DNA of 13,702 bases from Lachnospiraceae bacterium. Lineage in GTDB: Bacteria > Bacillota > Clostridia > Lachnospirales > Lachnospiraceae. The stretch is taken from positions 1 to 13,702 of the forward strand of contig CAAGFP010000158.1 in assembly GCA_900769175.1 (NCBI GenBank). The letters run 5' to 3'. Positions within the stretch are counted from its first letter, which is position 1, and the number at the start of each line of letters is the position of its first letter. Below, piece by piece: positions 6,360 to 11,551 of this stretch. The notes under the pieces were generated by a model. It saw only the letters and a program-made list of their open reading frames with translations, had not been told where the DNA came from and ran no database searches. The position numbers were made by a program, and so were the translations under genes.

Positions 6360-6394
6360 GGTGGACGTACCCAAAGGGTATCGGCGAAGCCACC
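6360..6394. repeat. Compact branched palindrome of unknown class
   Basis: GGTGG (6360-6364) pairs with CCACC (6390-6394). Inside it are a perfect TACCC AAA GGGTA hairpin (6368-6380) and a small GGC GAA GCC hairpin (6383-6391) that competes with the outer stem. Either strand could fold into a three-way junction. It may be a dispersed intergenic repeat, a small RNA motif or the foot of a mobile element; I do not recognise it. Confidence 0.5.
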
Positions 6395-6559
6395 ATCTTT
6401 TATCAATATAATCAAACAGATTTCCTGCTTTTATTTCCCATTTAATTCAATATTTTATAAAGGCAGGAGAGAAAATAACTTAGGCGTTTGTTGAAAGGCT
6501 GCTTTTCGGATTCTACATTAATCTTGGAAGCATCTTTCTTACGAAGACACTGTTTGGGT

Positions 6560-6582
6560 TTCTCCTGCAAACGAAAGGAGAA
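6560..6582 (+). promoter_or_regulatory. Hairpin overlapping the rpn ribosome binding site
   Basis: TTCTCCT (6560-6566) is the reverse complement of AGGAGAA (6576-6582), with a 9-base loop. The right arm contains the AAGGAG Shine-Dalgarno used by the ATG at 6586. Folding would reduce translation. The stem is only 7 bp, so its strength in the cell is uncertain. Confidence 0.45.
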
Positions 6583-6585
6583 CGA

Positions 6586-7479
6586 ATGAACAGAGAGTAC
6601 AAAAGTGATGTGTTTTCCATGCTGCTGGAAGACAAGAAAAATGCGTTGGAAGTGTATAACGCGCTGAATAACACCGACTACAAAGACCCGGAGGAAGTGG
6701 AGATTGTAAAGCTGGAGAAGGGCGTGTCATTAACGATCCGAAACGATGCTTCGTTTATTATTGATATGAATATCAGTTTTTACGAGCACCAATCCACCTA
6801 TAGTGAGAATCTTGCGCTACGTAATCTGATTTATCTGGCAAACACGCTGGAGAACTGGCTGAAGGAAAACAAACGGGATTTGTTCGGTTCAAGGCAGATA
6901 AAAATTCCAACACCGTATTTCGTAGTTTTCTATAACGGATTACAGAAAAGACCGGAATACGAAGAAATGAGGCTGTCGAAGTCCTTTTATCATGAGACAA
7001 AGAATCCACAGTTGGAACTGATTTGCAGGATATACAACATTAACCCCAACCAAAACACAACAATAAAGGAGAAATCGCAGGTGCTAGACGGGTACACGTA
7101 TTTCGTAGAGAAGGTGCGATACTATCGAAATCAGAACCGAAATTTAGATGAAGCAGTGGAGTTTGCAATCGAGGACTGTATCAGGGAACATATCCTGGAG
7201 GAATTCTTCAGGGAACGGAAGGATGAGGTGAAGAAGATGACACATCTGGATTACACATGGGAAGCGAGAGAGAAAATGATACGCAAGGAAGAGTATGAGA
7301 TGGGCGTAGAGTTTGGGATGGAACGTGGAATGCAGCAAGGAATACAGCAGGGAATGCAGCAAGGAATAGAACAAAATGCGATGCAGGTATACCAAAACTG
7401 TCTGGCGCGTGGAATGTCCAAAGAGGATGCTATTGCAATCTCAGGAGTGAATCCCGCCGGAATCCTTCAAGTGCAATAA
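6586..7479 (+). CDS. Rpn-family PD-(D/E)XK nuclease / putative transposase
   Basis: A 297-residue member of the Rpn (recombination-promoting nuclease, YhgA-like) group, DNA endonucleases related to PD-(D/E)XK enzymes and very common in gut Clostridia. The nuclease core is in the first 120 residues: KSDVFSMLLEDKKNALEVYNAL, then RNDASFIIDMNISFYEHQST, with D54 and the E67-x-Q69 pair in the places of the catalytic residues, followed by NLALRNLIYL and IPTPYFVVFYNG. Residues 160-235 form the usual helical region with DGYTYFVEKVR and the DCIREHILEEFF block. Residues 239-263 are a repeated G-(M/I)-x-x-G tail (GMERGMQQGIQQGMQQGIEQ) typical of the family. A final helix is rich in GMSKEDA. The start follows AAAGGAG. 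It stands alone between two gene-free stretches, as these genes often do. Confidence 0.9.
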   Translation: MNREYKSDVFSMLLEDKKNALEVYNALNNTDYKDPEEVEIVKLEKGVSLTIRNDASFIIDMNISFYEHQSTYSENLALRNLIYLANTLENWLKENKRDLFGSRQIKIPTPYFVVFYNGLQKRPEYEEMRLSKSFYHETKNPQLELICRIYNINPNQNTTIKEKSQVLDGYTYFVEKVRYYRNQNRNLDEAVEFAIEDCIREHILEEFFRERKDEVKKMTHLDYTWEAREKMIRKEEYEMGVEFGMERGMQQGIQQGMQQGIEQNAMQVYQNCLARGMSKEDAIAISGVNPAGILQVQ

Positions 7480-7539
7480 AAAGAATTACTTCTTTCTCAA
7501 TTTCATCGAATGCAAATTTATATATTTTTCATTTCCCGG

Positions 7540-7569
7540 TTGACAAAGCAAAAACTCCTGTGCTATTAT
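7540..7569 (+). promoter_or_regulatory. Sigma-A type promoter of the T-box leader
   Basis: A consensus -35 TTGACA (7540-7545) and -10 TATTAT (7564-7569) are separated by 18 bases. The T-box stem I begins about 10-20 bases downstream, so transcription should start near 7576. Confidence 0.8.
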
Positions 7570-7575
7570 CGTTTT

Positions 7576-7846
7576 CGTAAATGGCTATGACAAAGAAGGC
7601 ATGGTAGTTTCTTTTTTTCAGAGAGTCGTCGGTTGGTGCGAGACGATAAATGGATTACCGAATGCAATCCCTTTCGAGCTGGAACCCCGAATATGATTTC
7701 TATCATTAGTAGACAGTTCCCGTAGTTACTGCGTTAAAGTGAAAGACTTGATAGAGTCTGCGAGGGGCATCGACAGATGCAATTTGAGTGGTACCGCGGG
7801 TGATGATATCCCGTCTCAAAGAAATTTCTTTGAGGCGGTTTTTTTT
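7576..7846 (+). ncRNA. T-box riboswitch leader (tRNA-sensing), specifier probably UGC (Cys)
   Basis: All main T-box elements are present. Stem I has the AGAGAG bulge (about 7619-7624) and the GGTTGGTGCGAGACGA apical region (about 7631-7646). The specifier loop reads GAA-TGC-A, placing the specifier at 7663-7665 after an ATTACC strand that pairs with GGTAGT upstream. The antiterminator is TTTGAG (7783-7788) with CTCAAA (7815-7820) around the bulge TGGTACC (7789-7795), extended by CGGG (7797-7800) with CCCG (7810-7813). The competing terminator follows at 7811-7846. Uncharged tRNA pairing with specifier and bulge should allow read-through into the downstream gene when the amino acid is short. 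The TGGT bulge predicts a tRNA with discriminator A, whereas tRNA-Cys normally has U, so the amino acid assignment is not settled; an alternative register would give GCA (Ala). Confidence 0.93.
7811..7846 (+). terminator. T-box conditional terminator
   Basis: CCGTCTCAAAG (7811-7821) pairs with CTTTGAGGCGG (7828-7838), with one G-U, around the loop AAATTT, followed by eight T residues (7839-7846). The left arm shares CTCAAA with the antiterminator, so the two folds exclude each other. Confidence 0.93.
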
Positions 7847-7930
7847 ATATTATTTTATATATCAGACACCCCTAAAACCATGAAGCCGTTGGCAGACTGT
7901 TCCAAATTAGAACAGAAGGAGAAAAGACAA

Positions 7931-10222
7931 ATGACACAAAGCAAGCTGGAAGAAAGAATTCAGGAAGTTGCAAAACGTATCGTAGCCCTCAGAGAGGACT
8001 TGAACATGACTCAGGAGGACCTGGCTGCGAAGATAGGCCTCGATGTAGAAGAGTATAAGAAACTGGAAGCAGGCCAGGAAGATTTTAGTTTTACATTTAT
8101 TTATAAAATAGCACAGGTTTGCGGTGTTGAAATGACGGATATTATGGAGGGTGAAAGCCCTGCATTGACCGAGTATACAGTTACAAGAAAAGGCGAAGGG
8201 GTCCCGATTGTAAGAAGAGAAGGATTCGAATATAACCGCCTTGCAACAAAGTTTAAGAATAAGATTGCAGAGCCTTTCTTTGTTAAGGTTCCTTATTCTG
8301 AGGAAGCACTGAATCCGCCCTATCATTTTTCGACCCACGAGGGACAGGAAATCGATATTGTCGTTAAGGGAAGTCTGAAAATGATGATTGGGGATCAGGT
8401 AGAGATTCTCCATGAAGGGGATTGTATCTATTATGATTCCTCCAATCCGCATAATGAAATTGCGCTTGGCGGAGAAGATTGTGAAATATATGCAATCGTT
8501 TTAAACCCGAATGAAAATGGTTTGACTGAATACAAGGAGAAAGTGGTATCCCATGTGACAACGAATACCGACCTTGCGCATCTTGTGAATCCCGTATATG
8601 AGAAATATATCGAAACCACAACCGATGAAAGAGGTATTGTGAATTCATGTACCTTTAAGAACGATGAACATTTCAACTTCGCATACGATGTTGTGGATGC
8701 AATTGCACAAAAAGACCCGAACAAAGTCTGTATGGTTTATCTTTCCAATGAGAAAGAAGAGAGGAGATTCACATTCAAGGAAATGAGCGAATATTCTTCG
8801 CAGACTGCCAATTATTTCGCTTCCCTCGGAATCAAGAGAGGAGACAGGGTATTGGTAGTCCTGAAAAGACATTATCAGTTCTGGTTTACCATCCTTGCTT
8901 TACATAAACTGGGTGCAATCATCATTCCTGCGACCCATCTTTTGAAGGATCACGATTTTGACTATCGTTTCAAAGCAGCCGGAGTCAGTGCAATTGTATG
9001 TACTGCAAGTGGTGATGTTGCGAAAGAAGCAGATTTGGCGTGTGCAAACTGTCCTCAGGTGAAGACGAAGATTCTGGTAGGCGGCAAAATGGACGGATGG
9101 CATGATTTCAATGCAGAACTTCCCCAGTTCTCCAAGCAGTTTGACAGACCTGAAAATTCAGCCGGCGGAAATGACACCATGCTGATGTTCTTTACCTCCG
9201 GAACCACCGGATATCCGAAGATTGCTGCCCACAACTATAAGTATGCGCTCGGTCATTTCCTGACTGCGAAATACTGGCATAATGTTGACCCGAACGGATT
9301 ACATTTCACGATTTCCGATACCGGCTGGGGCAAGGCACTTTGGGGTAAGCTTTACGGACAGTGGCTTTGCGAAGCGGCTACTTTGGTATATGACTTCGAG
9401 AAGTTTGAAGCTTCCGACATTCTTCCTTTATTTAAGGAATACCAGATTACAACATTCTGTGCACCTACTACCATGTACAGATTCTTCATTAAGGAAGATT
9501 TATCCAAATACGATTTAAGTTCCATCAAATATGCAACCGTTGCCGGCGAAGCGATGAACCCGGAAGTTTATCATCAGTTCTTAAAGAACACCGGTGTACG
9601 CATTATGGAAGGCTTTGGTCAGACGGAAACGACTCTTACGATAGCAAACTTTGTAGGTGAGAATAACAAGGTTGGTTCCATGGGACGTCCGAGTCCGATG
9701 TACGATATGGATATTTTACTCCCGGACGGAAAGCCTGCCGGAGTTGGTGAAGTGGGTGAAATCGTTGTTCGTACGGCAGATAGTATCCCGAATGGTTTAT
9801 TCCAGGGCTATTACATGGACGAAGAAAAGACCAAAGAAGCATGGCATGACGGATATTATCACACCGGTGATACCGCATGGAGAGATGAAGACGGTTTCAT
9901 CTGGTATGTCGGTCGTGTGGATGACCTGATTAAGTCTTCCGGATACCGTATCGGACCTTTCGAAATTGAAAGTGTTATTATGGAGCTCCCTTATGTACTT
10001 GAATGTGCCGTTGTTGCGGCTCCTGATGAGGTCAGAGGCCAGGTTGTAAAGGCGAATATTGTTCTTGTGAAGGGAACCGAGGGAACCGAAGAATTAAAGA
10101 AAGAGATTCAAACTTACGTAAAAGTGCATACTGCACCTTACAAATATCCAAGAATTGTTGAATTTATGGATGAACTTCCTAAAACTATTAGTGGAAAAGT
10201 TCGCCGAGTTGAGTTAAGATAA
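7931..10222 (+). CDS. XRE-HTH / cupin / AMP-forming acyl-CoA ligase fusion protein
   Basis: A 763-residue three-part protein. Residues about 12-70 are an XRE-type helix-turn-helix (RIVALREDLNMTQEDLAAKI, then YKIAQVCGVEMTDIM). Residues about 115-195 are a cupin with HFSTHEGQEIDIVVKGSLKM and EGDCIYYDSSNPH, keeping H132, H136, E140 and H174 as possible ligands. Residues about 240-763 are an adenylate-forming ligase: FFTSGTTGYPK (420-430), EGFGQTET (560-567), HTGD (644-647), the hinge GRVDDLIKSSGYRIGPFEIE (661-680) and PKTISGKVRR with the catalytic Lys756. The DTGWGKALWGKLYGQWLC block resembles the medium-chain/ACSM-like acyl-CoA synthetases, so it probably converts a carboxylic acid, ATP and CoA to acyl-CoA. 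XRE-cupin halves normally act as regulators that sense a small ligand. The start at 7931 has AAGGAG 9 bases upstream; the frame is open further up, but that region is T-box leader. Expression should depend on the T-box. The substrate is unknown. Confidence 0.9.
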   Translation: MTQSKLEERIQEVAKRIVALREDLNMTQEDLAAKIGLDVEEYKKLEAGQEDFSFTFIYKIAQVCGVEMTDIMEGESPALTEYTVTRKGEGVPIVRREGFEYNRLATKFKNKIAEPFFVKVPYSEEALNPPYHFSTHEGQEIDIVVKGSLKMMIGDQVEILHEGDCIYYDSSNPHNEIALGGEDCEIYAIVLNPNENGLTEYKEKVVSHVTTNTDLAHLVNPVYEKYIETTTDERGIVNSCTFKNDEHFNFAYDVVDAIAQKDPNKVCMVYLSNEKEERRFTFKEMSEYSSQTANYFASLGIKRGDRVLVVLKRHYQFWFTILALHKLGAIIIPATHLLKDHDFDYRFKAAGVSAIVCTASGDVAKEADLACANCPQVKTKILVGGKMDGWHDFNAELPQFSKQFDRPENSAGGNDTMLMFFTSGTTGYPKIAAHNYKYALGHFLTAKYWHNVDPNGLHFTISDTGWGKALWGKLYGQWLCEAATLVYDFEKFEASDILPLFKEYQITTFCAPTTMYRFFIKEDLSKYDLSSIKYATVAGEAMNPEVYHQFLKNTGVRIMEGFGQTETTLTIANFVGENNKVGSMGRPSPMYDMDILLPDGKPAGVGEVGEIVVRTADSIPNGLFQGYYMDEEKTKEAWHDGYYHTGDTAWRDEDGFIWYVGRVDDLIKSSGYRIGPFEIESVIMELPYVLECAVVAAPDEVRGQVVKANIVLVKGTEGTEELKKEIQTYVKVHTAPYKYPRIVEFMDELPKTISGKVRRVELR

Positions 10223-10234
10223 TAACAAAGAATA

Positions 10235-10280
10235 ATAAAAGATTCATCTGACATTTATCGGGTGAATCTTTTATGTATTT
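10235..10280 (+). terminator. Terminator after the ligase fusion gene
   Basis: ATAAAAGATTCATC (10235-10248) pairs with GGTGAATCTTTTAT (10261-10274) with one G-U, loop of 12 bases. The A-rich left arm and the T-rich right arm with following TATTTTG make a factor-independent terminator, possibly working in both directions. Confidence 0.8.
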
Positions 10281-10289
10281 TGTTCCCAC

Positions 10290-10440
10290 GATACCTACGG
10301 ATTGCTCCGCACTCTGTGCTCCCGCAATCCTAAAAACATTCGAAATCCGCCCTATTCGGGCTACTTTCTTTTGTTTGCGGGTCCCAAAGTCATACTTTTT
10401 CATGCAAGCATGAAACGTATGACCTTTTGACCATGGTATC
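10290..10440. repeat. 151-bp palindromic intergenic element
   Basis: The segment is bounded by GATACC (10290-10295) and its reverse complement GGTATC (10435-10440). Two strong hairpins lie inside. The first is GGATTGC (10299-10305) with GCAATCC (10324-10330), enclosing GCAC/GTGC. The second, around 10388-10422, nests GTCATAC with GTATGAC and TTTCATGC AA GCATGAAA. It contains no reading frame. The layout is like a non-coding miniature element or dispersed palindromic repeat; copies elsewhere cannot be tested here. A weak -35-like TTGACC (10427-10432) with TATTGA (10451-10456) near its right end could serve the next gene. Confidence 0.5.
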
Positions 10441-10479
10441 ATATTATTAGTATTGAATAAGAAAGACGAGGGGATTAAA

Positions 10480-11391
10480 ATGGGATTGAATTTCAGAAAA
10501 AGTATTTCTTTAGGGAAAGGAACACGGTTAAATATCGGGAAAAACGGAATCGGTGTCAGCGTGGGAACGAAAGGAGCAAGATGTTCCATTAGTTCAAGCG
10601 GGCGTAAATCCGTTACATTTGGAATTCCGGGAACCGGACTTTCTTATACGAAAACCATAGGCGGTTCGAAATCCTCCGGTGGTATTGGCTCCTTATTTGG
10701 CGGTAATTCAAAGGAAAAGCAGCAAAAAGCGGAACTTGAGAAGAATACGAAAGCTGTGGAGGAATACGAAGAAGAGATTTCTGAAGTGATCGGAATCCAC
10801 AAAGACGGCGTGGATGCAATTGACTGGAACCGGATTGAAACAATCCCGAAAAGTCTTTCTTCATTAAGACAGCAGGTTTTGGACGGAGACATTGATGCTT
10901 ATTACGAGGTATTGGAAAAGGTTGCTCCGTTTGATGAAATCCTTGATTTTGGCTGTGAATTCGAAATCGGAACGGAGGATCCGTCCCTCATGGTGGTTTC
11001 CTTTAATATGAAAACCGAGAATGTGATTCCAAAGAATGAATTAAAACTGACCTCAACGGGTAAAATATCCGAAAAAGAAATGAGCAAAACCGCTTATTAT
11101 GATATTCTGCAGGATTATGTCTGTTCCGTAACCATCCGGGTCGCAAAGGATATTTTATCCCTTCTTCCCGTGGAACGGGTAATTGTGCATGCAGTGGATG
11201 ATGCAATCAATCCCGCCACCGGAAATGAAGAAGAAAATACATATCTTTCCGTGATTTTTGACCGTGAGACCTTTAGTAAGTTAAATCTTGACAGAATTGA
11301 TCCTTCCGATTCGCTGGAGAATTTCGAATATAACATGAAATTCAACAAAACACAGGGCTTTAAGCCGGTTGTAAAGCTTACAGACTGGTAA
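10480..11391 (+). CDS. DUF4236 domain protein
   Basis: A 303-residue protein. Residues 1-58 are a DUF4236 domain: MGLNFRKSISLGKGTRLNIG, then GIGVSVGTKGARCSISSSGR and VTFGIPGTGLSYTKT, a beta-rich, Gly/Ser-rich module of unknown function found at the N-terminus of many bacterial proteins. A Gly/Ser linker (about 61-77) and a short charged helix (78-100, KEKQQKAELEKNTKAVEEYEEE) follow. The remaining 200 residues (FDEILDFGCEFEIGTED, PKNELKLTSTGKISEKEMS, ERVIVHAVDDAINPATG) look like a soluble alpha/beta domain that I do not recognise. The ATG at 10480 is preceded by GAGGGG; the frame is open to a TTG at 10453 but without support. No signal peptide or membrane segment is seen. It stands between a palindromic element and rel, with no evident terminator before rel. 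Confidence 0.8.
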   Translation: MGLNFRKSISLGKGTRLNIGKNGIGVSVGTKGARCSISSSGRKSVTFGIPGTGLSYTKTIGGSKSSGGIGSLFGGNSKEKQQKAELEKNTKAVEEYEEEISEVIGIHKDGVDAIDWNRIETIPKSLSSLRQQVLDGDIDAYYEVLEKVAPFDEILDFGCEFEIGTEDPSLMVVSFNMKTENVIPKNELKLTSTGKISEKEMSKTAYYDILQDYVCSVTIRVAKDILSLLPVERVIVHAVDDAINPATGNEEENTYLSVIFDRETFSKLNLDRIDPSDSLENFEYNMKFNKTQGFKPVVKLTDW

Positions 11392-11431
11392 TTCATCTAT
11401 AAAAAGAACAGACCGGGAGCGAATTCATCTG

Positions 11432-11437
11432 TATAAT
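11432..11437 (+). promoter_or_regulatory. Candidate -10 box upstream of rel
   Basis: A perfect TATAAT occurs here, 108 bases before the rel start, but the -35 position (about 11409-11414) reads CAGACC and is poor. It may mark a rel promoter; rel could instead be read from the DUF4236 gene. The motif AATTCATCT occurs twice just before it (11390-11398 and 11422-11430). Confidence 0.3.
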
Positions 11438-11500
11438 AAAGAACGGATTGAAAAGAGAAATACCTCTGTTGATAAGCAGACAGAACGGAAAACAATACGC

Positions 11501-11551
11501 ATGAAAAAATGTGAATATGCAGCTGCGGTAAAGGAAGTGACTTTATGGTAG
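11501..11551 (+). other. Possible 16-codon leader ORF overlapping the rel start
   Basis: ATG at 11501 opens MKKCEYAAAVKEVTLW, and its TGG-TAG end overlaps the rel start codon as ATGGTAG. Such an overlap could couple rel translation to that of the leader. The ribosome binding site for the short frame is weak (GGAAAA at about 11487-11492) and the frame may be fortuitous. Confidence 0.25.

Larger units (their letters stand above)
6276..6585. other. Gene-free spacer with several hairpins
   Basis: No coding region is visible. The stretch holds a three-stem palindromic element (6360-6394, listed separately). A longer inverted repeat, CCTGCTTTTAT (6424-6434) with ATAAAGGCAGG (6457-6467), pairs with one G-U. 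A stem around the rpn ribosome binding site (6560-6582) is also listed separately. AT content is high up to about 6350. No clear promoter hexamer pair was found. Confidence 0.5.

Noticed and set aside
7480..7495. Possible terminator after the Rpn gene (AAAGAA TTAC TTCTTT)
   Set aside because: The stem is short and pure A/T-rich with no GC core, so it is too weak to call.
7739..7930. Longer N-terminus for the ligase fusion protein
   Set aside because: The extra 64 codons lie within the T-box antiterminator and terminator, which must stay untranslated RNA; the ATG at 7931 has a clear AAGGAG.
7907..8452. Long minus-strand frame inside the ligase fusion gene
   Set aside because: The opposite strand encodes clear HTH and cupin motifs; the minus frame has low-complexity Phe/Leu/Ile/Ser content typical of a shadow.
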